The translations under genes and the position numbers were made by a program. This document shows positions 45,349 to 52,318 of a stretch of 64,000 nucleotides of DNA, one piece after another (position 1 is the stretch's first letter; every line of letters starts with the position of its first letter). This stretch comes from Synechococcus sp. WH 8109 (GTDB lineage: Bacteria; Cyanobacteriota; Cyanobacteriia; PCC-6307; Cyanobiaceae). The stretch lies in the NCBI RefSeq assembly GCF_000161795.2, contig NZ_CP006882.1:1240001-1304000 (forward strand), given 5' to 3'. The notes beneath the pieces were generated by a model. That model saw only the letters and a program-made list of their open reading frames with translations, was not told where the DNA came from and did no database searches.

Positions 45349-45510
45349 ATGGACACTGAATTACTCAAAGAATCCTGGGAGAAGTTGACCGAACGCGGTT
45401 ACACGCTGAGTCGCCCTGCTCCTGAAGTGGTGAACATCATCACGCCTACGGGTTACTCGACTCAGATTCGATTGAAACGACTGCCCAGCTACGCCCGCTA
45501 TGTGCGGTGA
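45349..45510 (+). CDS. Small hypothetical protein
   Basis: 53 residues: MDTELLKESWEKLTERGYTL, SRPAPEVVNIITPTGYSTQI and RLKRLPSYARYVR. Protein-like, ending ARYVR before TGA. It is followed by a ctccta/taggag inverted repeat around 45519-45538 containing a T run, which could be a terminator. The following stretch up to 45690 has no gene. Confidence 0.5.
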   Translation: MDTELLKESWEKLTERGYTLSRPAPEVVNIITPTGYSTQIRLKRLPSYARYVR

Positions 45511-45689
45511 TTTCCGAGCTCCTAGTCTTTTTTAGGAGGCGCAGCCCCCTCTATCGGCGGGGCTGACTTCCAACAGCCTTAGCCGAAGCAATGATGTGGG
45601 GCGACGGAACCGCGAGGAGAACAGCGTTCTCCCCGAGCGATGCGGTTACCGTTCCACAACGTTGACGAGGCTTTAGACAATTAGGTGCG

Positions 45690-45857
45690 ATGCACCGAAT
45701 CTTTCCCGTTATCGGAAGACACGATTAAGCGCAGAAAGCCAGCCCCATCACGCTTGCCGTGTACTGGGACTGGTTTGTCTGCCAGCTACGGGTCGCTCTC
45801 CCGTACTGCCGCGATGACTCACTCTGCCGTAAGAGGAGGTGTCGCAGGTCTCCTTGA
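45690..45857 (+). pseudogene. Possible broken mini-gene with in-frame TAA
   Basis: ATG 45690 reads MHRIFPVIGRHD, then TAA (45726-45728), then in the same frame AQKASPITLAVYWDWFVCQL and RVALPYCRDDSLCRKRRCRR to TGA at 45855-45857. The Cys/Arg-rich tail is unusual for random sequence. Other frames are also open here, so this is a weak call. Confidence 0.25.
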
Positions 45858-46057
45858 TAGGGAATCTCCCGTGCTTTCGCACACCATTTTTCGGAGACCT
45901 TTGGGATCAAGGATTTCTTCCGTGAAAGTCTTATAAGCAGGTCGCAATAGCTACAGAAAATCGCTGGATGTGCTCCTAACTCCTACTGAACCAACGCCGT
46001 AGACGAGACATCAACTGGCTTAACGCTGAAATCCTTGGCTCCGGCCTTAATAGGCCA

Positions 46058-46243
46058 ATGAGAAGGCGACAATGGATTCCCTCGGCTGTGCTTGTGACTG
46101 TGAGTGGCCTAGGAGCTCGGGCTTACTACACCCATGCAGACGCGTTCCTCTCAACGACGCATGTTCGGCATTTCGGCATGTGGAAGGACTCCGAAACCAC
46201 CCGCGAAGAAGCGCAACGATTCAACGAGGCGGTGAAGTCATAA
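46058..46243 (+). CDS. Hypothetical protein
   Basis: 61 residues, MRRRQWIPSAVLVTVSGLGA, then HFGMWKDSETTREEAQRFNE. Hydrophobic start with basic residues resembles a signal or anchor. The next short ORF begins three bases after its stop. Confidence 0.4.
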   Translation: MRRRQWIPSAVLVTVSGLGARAYYTHADAFLSTTHVRHFGMWKDSETTREEAQRFNEAVKS

Positions 46244-46245
46244 AG

Positions 46246-46416
46246 ATGCCTAGCGATGCAGAGCTGGCCGAGATCTACAAGTTCACGCTCCACACACTGT
46301 CGGGCATCGAAGGTGCGAGAGGTTCTGGCATCGGTGCTGATGACGATTTCACCTGCATGTGCGACAGCTGCCGCAACTCACGCAGGGATCGTTGGGCTAA
46401 GGAACAACCGGCATAA
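46246..46416 (+). CDS. Small Cys-motif protein
   Basis: 56 residues: MPSDAELAEIYKFTLHTLSG, then DDDFTCMCDSCRNSRRDRWA. The CxCxxC cluster could bind zinc. It follows the preceding gene closely and is likely in one unit with it. Confidence 0.5.
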   Translation: MPSDAELAEIYKFTLHTLSGIEGARGSGIGADDDFTCMCDSCRNSRRDRWAKEQPA

Positions 46417-46422
46417 CCGGTG

Positions 46423-46620
46423 TTAAAGCCTGCCCCAGCAGTGCAATTGCTGTCTACTCCAGTAGTCGAGATGAGCCTGGGCGGTTGCGTAATCATCGCA
46501 ATAGACACGGTTGCCGTTCAACTCGGCTAAGTAGCGAGTGTTGGTATCACCGACTAGCAAACGAATTGTCCCGCCTAGTTTTGACCTCCAAACAAGTGAA
46601 GGGGCTAGAGACATACTCAC
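46423..46620 (-). CDS. Hypothetical protein
   Basis: Up to 65 residues: MSMSLAPSLVWRSKLGGTIR, LLVGDTNTRYLAELNGNRVY, CDDYATAQAHLDYWSRQQLH. The second half has good protein composition; the start is uncertain. Convergent with the previous gene. No domain recognised. Confidence 0.4.
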   Translation of the reverse strand: MSMSLAPSLVWRSKLGGTIRLLVGDTNTRYLAELNGNRVYCDDYATAQAHLDYWSRQQLHCWGRL

Positions 46621-46816
46621 CTCCCATTTGTTTTATAGGGAAAATATGTTGTAAGCGCCGCAAGATGCAAGCTGTTTGTGAACGAAAATAAAGTACTTAG
46701 GTAAATGTACCTTTATTCGCCTTCAGGCGTAAATGTAGTAGCAAAGGAAAAAGGCTCCAGCTACAAGAACAGACATGCTAATCCTGGCGGCGAGGGTTTG
46801 TGTTGCCGCTGCATCC

Positions 46817-47056
46817 TTAGGTTTCCTGATCAGTGCGCATTCTCCACAGACTCCATGGCCGTTGGGCTTGAGGAGCGATCTCCTGTTGACGTGAGATCTG
46901 CTGTGCTGTCTTGGCCTTCTGCAGAGTTTGCTGTTCGAGTTCCGCAGATAGGAATAGTCCAGCAATGAAGATCATCAGGATGCTCAGAAGTGCTGCGACC
47001 AAATACATCATTGACCGAGCAATGGCTTGCTCATGCTTATTGCTCGGGTCACCCAT
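46817..47056 (-). CDS. Small single-pass membrane protein
   Basis: 79 residues: MGDPSNKHEQAIARSMMYLV then AALLSILMIFIAGLFLSAEL and QQTLQKAKTAQQISRQQEIA. One strong hydrophobic helix and a Gln-rich cytoplasmic-type tail. An overlapping frame further downstream encodes another hydrophobic stretch (ARISMSVLVAGAFFLCYYIY), so a frameshift is possible. Confidence 0.5.
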   Translation of the reverse strand: MGDPSNKHEQAIARSMMYLVAALLSILMIFIAGLFLSAELEQQTLQKAKTAQQISRQQEIAPQAQRPWSLWRMRTDQET

Positions 47057-47169
47057 GGGCGTGCCAAATTCATGTCAAGCTGTATCAGTAAGAACTCCGT
47101 CCTGCGATTACAGAGGGTGTTGTTTTGTGTGCGAACTTCAAGCCAGGTTCCCCGTCCACCTGAGCCGAT

Positions 47170-47263
47170 GACTCGGCGGAGGATATCTGGCACAACGCGA
47201 TTGAGGCTTGGGAGACAATGCGAAAGGCAGGAACATGCGTTGCCCACCGCCTGTGCGGTGAAG
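47170..47263 (+). pseudogene. Frameshifted GWRRC-tail fragment
   Basis: Three frames are needed to follow the conserved tail: MTRRR, then IWHNAIEAWETMRKAG, then RCPPPVR followed by TGA. The same tail occurs at 53070-53150. Small deletions or insertions have broken this copy, so it is decayed. Confidence 0.6.
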
Positions 47264-47429
47264 AGCAATCATTTTTCGCTAAGACAGACGGACCCAGCAG
47301 TTGCCGCTGACATGGGTCCGCGTCCCGTCCGGAGCCCTCCAGAACGGAACGCACCTGAGATACGCCAGTGACACCAGTCGACTCAGCGTGTATTGATACC
47401 AAACTTGGTATTTTGTTGCCAAGTGAAAA

Positions 47430-47530
47430 ATGGCTAGAGGCGCTGCCCTCTGATCGTGAATTGAAGATTCAGGGAGACGCGGGAGAGAGAACCTGCTGGA
47501 TTTCATCTCCCAAGGTGTTTGCAGTGGTGC
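47430..47530 (+). repeat. Dispersed coding-like repeat B, copy 2
   Basis: Reads LKIQGDAGERTCWISSPKVF, matching copy 1 (40055-40150, minus strand; MKIEGDTGEGTRWISSPKAW). DNA-level identity is high in tggatttcatctcccaagg. Flanks differ. The gap 47264-47639 shows no other gene. Confidence 0.6.
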
Positions 47531-47639
47531 CAGCGCCAAGACGATTCTCATAACAAACTTGAGGAGATCTGGATAGTGATTAATGCCTAATTAGGCGCAT
47601 TTGTTACTCGGAGAGGGCCCCTAGTTAGACAAAATGCAT

Positions 47640-47705
47640 AAGGAGGCATCATGCCTTCAATGCGTCTGTTTGGGGTGGGCTGAGGGGCCTGCCTCCTTTT
47701 TTTGT
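47640..47705 (+). terminator. Possible small RNA 3' end / terminator
   Basis: aaggaggc near 47640 pairs with gcctcctt near 47692, across ~44 bases, followed by eight Ts. The long loop contains no ORF. It could be the 3' end of a small RNA or a long-loop terminator for a plus-strand transcript. Confidence 0.5.
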
Positions 47706-47760
47706 TACTGCCTGTGCGCTGATGAAGAATAACGACCTACTGTGTTAATTGCCTCAGGGC

Positions 47761-47964
47761 CTACTTCAAGCCACACCTTATCTCCTTGCAAAAGAATGAG
47801 GGTGCGACATAACATTGGATCTTAATATAATTCCGCTTATTTTGATTATGGACAGGTTCATGCCACACAAAATACAAAGAAGTTGACATTTTCATCTCAA
47901 TGCATTCTCTATTTAAATAGTAAGCATTCTGAGACCACCTACACGGCTTGCCAATGATCTTCAT
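47761..47964 (-). CDS. AT-rich hypothetical ORF
   Basis: 67 residues: MKIIGKPCRWSQNAYYLNRE then CIEMKMSTSLYFVWHEPVHN. No family. The AT-rich composition matches the adjacent phycobilisome linker gene, so it may belong to the same transferred block. It may also be chance. Confidence 0.3.
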   Translation of the reverse strand: MKIIGKPCRWSQNAYYLNRECIEMKMSTSLYFVWHEPVHNQNKRNYIKIQCYVAPSFFCKEIRCGLK

Positions 47965-48114
47965 GCCTGCATAAGGATGAGGTCATAGAAAAGAAGGATA
48001 AATATAAATAATCTCTTACAAGAAAAGTGAAACATTATGGGTAGTAGTGACTGAATAATTAGCACAGTCCCAAGCCAAGATTAGTTTATAGCCATCATTC
48101 ACAGCGAGGACCGG

Positions 48115-49053
48115 TTAGAGGCCGAGGAACATAGCAGGGATACGGTCGAGTGCTTGGATCCCAAGCATTTGCGATATCACATTCACCAACATTCCAGCGA
48201 GGTGAGCAGCACCTACGAGAGCCAAGCCTCTCCACAGCTTTTCATAATCGGCGGGCGGCTTATTTCCAATCCATGTAGGAGAAACAGATACGAATTCAAG
48301 CGCTGGCGGCACATCAATGGCCATAGCCATACCACCGGCAAGGCTGCCACGAATCAAGCTGTCGGTCCCATTTGATCGATCGCTGCTCGCAAAATTTTTC
48401 TCAAGAATCGCAATTCGGATAAAGTTGAGCATTGGCATTCCGCTTGCCGAGGTGAACGAGCGAACGTATGGAATCCCATGATCCCCGAAAACTTCTGCAT
48501 ATTCCGCAGAATCAATGATGGTATCAATTAGTGCTTCGAAGCCTTGCGCTGATTGAATTAAAGCTGCATTTGCAATCTCTTGCTGATTAAGGGGCGGTCG
48601 ACCTAGTAAATGCTTAAAATTCAGCTCAATTCCACGATACGCAGATACTTTAAAGAAATAACGAGACTTATAGGCTTCACTTTTGGCGAGACCCCTAACG
48701 AATTCGCGAGTACAAAGACGTCCATCGGTAAATTGTGCTTCAAGAACACCGCAGCGTTCATAGTCCATCACATGTGCATTACCCAACACTTGTCTATATG
48801 CAGCCTCAATGCCCTGATGCAAAGCTTCTCTATCGGATGGAGCCAAACGATCAGTCGTCACCCGATGTGGACATTCAGAATGATCTCGAGGGCCTACAGG
48901 AATTTGCATCTGAGCGCATGATTGTCTTAAGTACTCAGGATTTGTCAATGCAGCTTGGCTCTGCCCAACGGTTACCTGCGGAGATATAAACCTTAAATCT
49001 ACCGCTTTATACTCAGCGCCGAATCTGAATTTTGGAGAGAGAGAGGCGTTCAT
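48115..49053 (-). CDS. Phycobilisome linker with C-terminal hydrophobic segment (CpcL-like candidate)
   Basis: 312 residues. Residues ~75-230 form a PBS linker domain: AYRQVLGNAHVMDYERCGVL, EAQFTDGRLCTREFVRGLAK, YRGIELNFKHLLGRPPLNQQ and TIIDSAEYAEVFGDHGIPYV. The C-terminus contains a hydrophobic stretch, GLALVGAAHLAGMLVNVISQ then MLG, resembling the membrane anchor of CpcL linkers that tether rod-type antennae to thylakoids near photosystem I. It lacks the chromophore domain of ApcE. The gene is AT-rich and isolated from any phycobilisome operon, suggesting transfer. Partner phycobiliprotein unknown. Confidence 0.8.
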   Translation of the reverse strand: MNASLSPKFRFGAEYKAVDLRFISPQVTVGQSQAALTNPEYLRQSCAQMQIPVGPRDHSECPHRVTTDRLAPSDREALHQGIEAAYRQVLGNAHVMDYERCGVLEAQFTDGRLCTREFVRGLAKSEAYKSRYFFKVSAYRGIELNFKHLLGRPPLNQQEIANAALIQSAQGFEALIDTIIDSAEYAEVFGDHGIPYVRSFTSASGMPMLNFIRIAILEKNFASSDRSNGTDSLIRGSLAGGMAMAIDVPPALEFVSVSPTWIGNKPPADYEKLWRGLALVGAAHLAGMLVNVISQMLGIQALDRIPAMFLGL

Positions 49054-49064
49054 TTAAAAGGGAG

Positions 49065-49313
49065 TCACTGAAAATGCTTGCAAAGCAAATACGAGAATAA
49101 ATCTCGCTTATGTGGTATTTGCCTTGAAGCGCTAAACCAAAATAATTGATCGATTACGATTTTTTCCTTCCGCAAAGAAAATTCAATTAAACTATGAATA
49201 GATATGTTTACGTTCCTAAAGATTAACGGAAAATCTGCAACAATTTTCTTTGTAGCGATCTTTGGATGCTCCAAGCAACTATTGGTCATCAAGCTGTTCA
49301 GCTGGGCAGTCAA
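49065..49313 (-). CDS. AT-rich hypothetical ORF
   Basis: 82 residues: MTAQLNSLMTNSCLEHPKIA, then IFRNVNISIHSLIEFSLRKE. It lies just upstream of the phycobilisome linker on the same strand with similar base composition. No family; coding status doubtful. Confidence 0.25.
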   Translation of the reverse strand: MTAQLNSLMTNSCLEHPKIATKKIVADFPLIFRNVNISIHSLIEFSLRKEKIVIDQLFWFSASRQIPHKRDLFSYLLCKHFQ

Positions 49314-49406
49314 TGCAGCACAAATGTGCCATCAAGAGGATATTCTTTCAATCCTCATGACCAAAAGAACTTAGTTTGAATAGCATCAATAGCTTATTTC
49401 AGTGCT

Positions 49407-49547
49407 CTAGTAAAAACAGCTTTTCTCAGTCAAAGCTAAGTTTGAGAGAAGCTCCTGTGGCTTCTCTGTTTCCACTTCTTGAGCCCTGACTATTGTTGGC
49501 GTGAGCACCAGCAGAGAGGCAGCAACCGCCGAGACCAGGTAGTTCAT
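49407..49547 (-). CDS. Secreted mini-protein, 46 residues
   Basis: ATG 49547: signal peptide MNYLVSAVAASLLVLTPTIV then cleavage after RAQ, leaving a ~25-residue acidic mature peptide (EVETEKPQELLSNLALTEKS then CFY). The clean signal peptide supports real translation. Too small for a family call. Confidence 0.55.
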   Translation of the reverse strand: MNYLVSAVAASLLVLTPTIVRAQEVETEKPQELLSNLALTEKSCFY

Positions 49548-49765
49548 GAAGTACTCAAGGCCGATCTACCCCTGGCCCAGGACTGGGTGGACGAGCTTCG
49601 CCACGTGGGTGAAGCCGAGCGAATGAAGCCTCGGAGCCCAGTTCATCTACTTCTGTGATGTTATCCCTGTGGCGTTGGGTCAGGGGGTAGCCCCTAGAGC
49701 AGCTATGTGATTCTGCGATTAACCATCTGGAGCCCCCTCAATACAGCTGCTCAGATGATCTGGAC

Positions 49766-50011
49766 ATGAAACAAGCTCTCTTTGCACTGCTTATTATCGA
49801 ATCAGCGACACCTTCTGCGTTAGCTCAAAAGGAGATACCTAAGGCTTTAAATCATGACCAGTGTCCTCTGGGTAACCTAAACACCCTCGGCTCGACTTGC
49901 GTCTGTCCCATTTATTACGAGGTCGCACCCACGAACGGCAAAGCCTGCAAGTCGGGCTGGATGAATATTGGCGCTGCCTACTGCAAGAAGAAGACACTCG
50001 GGATCTTTTAA
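49766..50011 (+). CDS. Secreted Cys-rich small protein
   Basis: 81 residues. Signal peptide MKQALFALLIIESATPSALA, mature part QKEIPKALNHDQCPLGNLNT then TCVCPIYYEVAPTNGKACKS and YCKKKTLGIF. Five mature Cys are visible and a GNLNTLGSTC turn. Resembles small exported Cys-knot-like proteins, but no family is recognised. Confidence 0.65.
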   Translation: MKQALFALLIIESATPSALAQKEIPKALNHDQCPLGNLNTLGSTCVCPIYYEVAPTNGKACKSGWMNIGAAYCKKKTLGIF

Positions 50012-50103
50012 TCGGATCAACGTTGTGCTCTACGAAAGCAGCGATTCAGATATTGGGAGCTATGCGTTAAAAGGACAGCATTGACCCAGTTAATGACGCC
50101 TGT

Positions 50104-50238
50104 CTAGATGGTTTCACAAGTCACAATGACCGCCATGGCGGCGAAGAAAAGGAACGTCAACCAGTTCCCGCCAGCCGCGGTTACAAACATTGCCGCAATG
50201 AGCACCGCGCTAATAGCGATCTTCAAGCGGTCGTCCAT
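50104..50238 (-). CDS. Two-helix mini membrane protein
   Basis: 44 residues: MDDRLKIAISAVLIAAMFVT then AAGGNWLTFLFFAAMAVIVT and CETI. Two hydrophobic segments separated by GGN. No RBS is obvious. It lies downstream of the PirA-like locus and may be an independent gene. Confidence 0.5.
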   Translation of the reverse strand: MDDRLKIAISAVLIAAMFVTAAGGNWLTFLFFAAMAVIVTCETI

Positions 50239-50328
50239 AAAAAGCTGATTCCTTTTTTCAGTCTGGCGTCAGCCCGCTTCGTTCGAGAGCCGAGCCCACT
50301 AGCTTCTGCCATGTCGGCGCTTGCAGGC

Positions 50329-50355
50329 AAAAAGAACCCCCGCCGAGGGCAGGGG
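50329..50355 (-). terminator. Terminator of DUF4278 unit 1
   Basis: Minus strand: cccctgccctcggcgggg hairpin followed by gttctttttgcc. It ends the transcript of the DUF4278 gene at 50382-50549 and matches the equivalent element at 51194-51222. Confidence 0.85.
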
Positions 50356-50381
50356 ATAGGGATCTTCTGATTAAGCCCTGA

Positions 50382-50549
50382 TCACTTGGTGTAGGACGCA
50401 CCTCGGTAGTTCAGGATTGGATGAGCATTGTGAGCGATTTCTTCGCGGCAGGTGTTGTAGTGCTCGCGGCGGTAGGTCAGCTCGACACAAGCTTTGGGCG
50501 AGGCTGCTGGAGCTTCGTAGGAGTGACCTCTGTAGAGAAGAGCAGTCAT
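50382..50549 (-). CDS. DUF4278 (PirA-like) small protein 1
   Basis: 55 residues: MTALLYRGHSYEAPAASPKA, then LTYRREHYNTCREEIAHNAH and LNYRGASYTK. The (L/M)x(L/I)(T/N)YRG...Y pattern, appearing three times, is diagnostic of DUF4278. From memory, the Synechocystis protein PirA, a PII-interacting regulator of arginine synthesis, belongs to this group. Start ATG 50549 follows a gaggaac RBS. Its leader carries a candidate glutamine riboswitch and an NtcA-type palindrome. Confidence 0.85.
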   Translation of the reverse strand: MTALLYRGHSYEAPAASPKACVELTYRREHYNTCREEIAHNAHPILNYRGASYTK

Positions 50550-50570
50550 GGTTAGTTCCTCAGAAAATTC

Positions 50571-50632
50571 CAAGTCCCCGTTCCGTGGCTTGGAGTGTCT
50601 GCGCCCCTTCGAAAGGGGTGAACGTTGTGTAG
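50571..50632 (-). promoter_or_regulatory. Candidate glutamine riboswitch (Downstream-peptide type) upstream of DUF4278 gene 1
   Basis: On the minus strand the leader runs aacgttcacc, a ccccttcgaaagggg-type hairpin, gcgcagacact, then cggaacggggac. The cgttc (50620-50624) pairs with gaacg (50579-50583) as P1; cgttcacc, gcgcaga and ggaacg are the conserved blocks I associate with glnA/Downstream-peptide RNAs, which bind L-glutamine. The downstream short ORF fits the class name. The same leader precedes gene 2, with the hairpin sequence changed but pairing kept. Confidence 0.75.
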
Positions 50633-50654
50633 CAGTTGCTACAAATAAACTATA
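50629..50654 (-). promoter_or_regulatory. NtcA-type palindrome overlapping the start site, with -10 hexamer
   Basis: gtagcagttgctac (50629-50642) is a perfect GTA-N8-TAC inverted repeat. TATAGT (50649-50654, minus strand) lies six bases upstream and suits a -10 element, which puts transcription start within or beside the palindrome. That arrangement fits NtcA acting as a repressor. Exactly the same layout occurs at 51429-51454. Confidence 0.65.
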
Positions 50655-50693
50655 CGCCTAAGCCAAGCCCTGGGTTTACAGCCTTGCCTGGTT

Positions 50694-50760
50694 TCAGGAG
50701 CCCAGCCGATAGAAGGGGCTCTCAGCCCCTGGGAACGCCAATGGTGATCGACGTTCAGCG
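50694..50760 (-). repeat. 3'-end element, copy 1
   Basis: The block caggagcccagccgatagaa, then ggggctctcagcccctgg follows the 50755-50898 gene on the minus strand. A copy follows the 61955-62671 gene (61895-61959). In both cases the minus strand forms aggggctgagagcccct-type hairpins, so these may be shared terminators. Confidence 0.55.
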
Positions 50761-50898
50761 GTCGTCCTCCTTAGATCTCGGATCGTTCTCCTTGTATCTA
50801 GGCAGGTCAGTGGGGTGAGCCAGGACGTAAACGACTGCCGCAGAGATCACCACGGTCACGATGATGAGTGCAGTGATTGCTGATGAATAGTCGGTCAT
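50755..50898 (-). CDS. Small membrane protein coupled to the FGGTV-type gene
   Basis: 47 residues: MTDYSSAITALIIVTVVISA then AVVYVLAHPTDLPRYKENDP and RSKEDDR. One helix and a charged tail. Its ATG overlaps the stop of the upstream gene (ATGA at 50898), so the two are translationally coupled. Confidence 0.65.
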   Translation of the reverse strand: MTDYSSAITALIIVTVVISAAVVYVLAHPTDLPRYKENDPRSKEDDR

Positions 50899-51116
50899 CA
50901 GGCTTCAACCTCAGCCTTTTTATCGCCTGTGCCTTTGATCTCTTCAGTTGTTGCTTCGGCTGATTTGGACTTGCTGAAGGAGCAACCGCCAGCGTTGGCG
51001 ACGTTGGCGAAAGCAGCCATAACCATGATCGCGATGACCACAGTGCCACCGAAGAAGGCGATGTTCGGATGACGGCTCACGAGAGCTATTGCTGGAAGTT
51101 TGCGAAGCCTATTCAC
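50898..51116 (-). CDS. FGGTV-family small membrane protein
   Basis: 72 residues: MNRLRKLPAIALVSRHPNIA, then FFGGTVVIAIMVMAAFANVA and a Lys/Glu-rich tail with GGCSFSKSKSAEATTEEIKG. NIAFFGGTVVIAIMVMAAF aligns with the 30-residue peptide at 41723-41815. It is followed by the coupled gene at 50755-50898. Function unknown. Confidence 0.7.
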   Translation of the reverse strand: MNRLRKLPAIALVSRHPNIAFFGGTVVIAIMVMAAFANVANAGGCSFSKSKSAEATTEEIKGTGDKKAEVEA

Positions 51117-51193
51117 CTGTTCAAGGAATCTGCGTCACCCCGCTTCGTGTGTTTAGCCCATCTCCTTCAGCACCTCGGGGCTGACAAATAGGC

Positions 51194-51222
51194 AAAAAGA
51201 AACCCCCGCCGTAGGCAGGGGC
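51194..51222 (-). terminator. Terminator of DUF4278 unit 2
   Basis: Minus strand gcccctgcctacggcggggg then tttctttttgcc; a 7-bp GC stem with a loop and T run. Same design as 50329-50355 and 60635-60663. Confidence 0.88.
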
Positions 51223-51247
51223 TTGTGATCTTCTGACTAAGCCTTGA

Positions 51248-51349
51248 TCACTTGGCGTAGGAAACTCCGCGGTAGGTCAGAGCAGGCTTATCGGAGGTGC
51301 CAGCCACTTTTTGCTGGTCGTACTTCTGGCCGCGGTAGGTCAGGGTCAT
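51248..51349 (-). CDS. DUF4278 (PirA-like) small protein 2
   Basis: 33 residues: MTLTYRGQKYDQQKVAGTSD then KPALTYRGVSYAK. Two LTYRG...Y units, the DUF4278 repeat, make up nearly the whole protein. RBS gaggaac precedes ATG 51349. Its leader, promoter palindrome and terminator are duplicates of those of gene 1. Confidence 0.85.
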   Translation of the reverse strand: MTLTYRGQKYDQQKVAGTSDKPALTYRGVSYAK

Positions 51350-51368
51350 TTGTGGTTCCTCAGAAATC

Positions 51369-51425
51369 CAGGTCCCCGTTCCTTGGCCTGGTGATCTGCG
51401 CCTCGCAGAAGCGAGGTGAACGTTG
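51369..51425 (-). promoter_or_regulatory. Candidate glutamine riboswitch upstream of DUF4278 gene 2
   Basis: Minus strand: aacgttcacc, hairpin cctcgcttctgcgagg, gcgcagatcacc, then ccaaggaacggggacctgg. P1 is cgttc (51418-51422) with gaacg (51377-51381). The conserved blocks match unit 1 while the hairpin bases differ, which is the covariation expected of a structured RNA. Confidence 0.78.
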
Positions 51426-51428
51426 TTT

Positions 51429-51454
51429 GTAGCAGTTGCTACAGACCCTTTATA
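51429..51454 (-). promoter_or_regulatory. NtcA-type palindrome overlapping the start site, copy 2
   Basis: gtagcagttgctac (51429-51442) is identical to the copy at 50629-50642. The -10-like TATAAA (51449-51454, minus strand) is again six bases upstream. Equal spacing at both genes supports a functional operator. Confidence 0.68.
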
Positions 51455-51994
51455 GGGGCAGTGCCAGACCCTGTGTCGTTCAGATGGATACACAGCGCGT
51501 TTCTGGCTGTATTCAGCTCAATGCCCTCATCCAATATCCAGGCAAGCGGAGCCCCGAGCGATTGAAGCTCCGCTGCACCACCAGCTCTGCCAGTGCGGTG
51601 CGATTCAGTAGTAACCGTCCTAACTTCGGCTGAATCGCGTTACCAACTACCGAATCGCAGACAGGGTGATCCGCCGTGCATGAGAAGCAGATCATCCGAG
51701 CCAAGCCCACCACCTCTCTCGGGGGCGAGTCTCTGCAGAGGTCATAGCCCCAATTGCCTTCACGGCGCCACAACGCATAAATCGCGCCTGCGTCAACTGG
51801 CTTGAGGCTTTGACTTGCAAGCTCCAGCTGCAATGGGTGAGCAGCTGGAGATACTGGAGAACGGTGGCCGCGTCCTTGACGTGTGACGAAGGCAACAGTT
51901 TGTGTTGTTGAGTCCCGGACATTGCGCTACGTGGACCACAGCGTTTTCGAAATTCGTGCAGGGTTGATGAGTTCTCCGTTTTTTGGAGTGTGTT

Positions 51995-52171
51995 GTGGAC
52001 TATTCCTACCGTGATTGTCTGAGCGAAGAAATTGAGATCCTTCAATTAATGCTTTACCGGGAAGAGTTCGTTCAAGATCCAAGTGCACGCAAGCATTGTG
52101 AACCTCTTTTGGATAAGTTAGAAGTAGATATAAAGGCACTTTCTGATCTCGATGCTCAGGTGGCTGCTTAG
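51995..52171 (+). CDS. Small acidic hypothetical protein
   Basis: About 58 residues from GTG 51995: MDYSYRDCLSEEIEILQLML, YREEFVQDPSARKHCEPLLD and KLEVDIKALSDLDAQVAA. Helical and acidic. No domain recognised. The interval 51455-51994 carries no convincing gene. Confidence 0.45.
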   Translation: MDYSYRDCLSEEIEILQLMLYREEFVQDPSARKHCEPLLDKLEVDIKALSDLDAQVAA

Positions 52172-52318
52172 TTCCTATGAGCGATGGTTGTTTGGCGCCG
52201 AATTGAATGAGTAGGGATAAGCATCCGGGGTGGTTGGTATGTAGATCAACTTCCGCTATGTAAAGCAGCGTTAACCGTGAGCAACAAACCAACTCCTCGT
52301 TGTGGGAAGGTTCAGAAC

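Noticed and set aside
46723-46965. Membrane ORF overlapping 46817-47056
   Set aside because: Only its last 20 residues look like a helix; it shares sequence with a better ORF in another frame, so it was mentioned only there.
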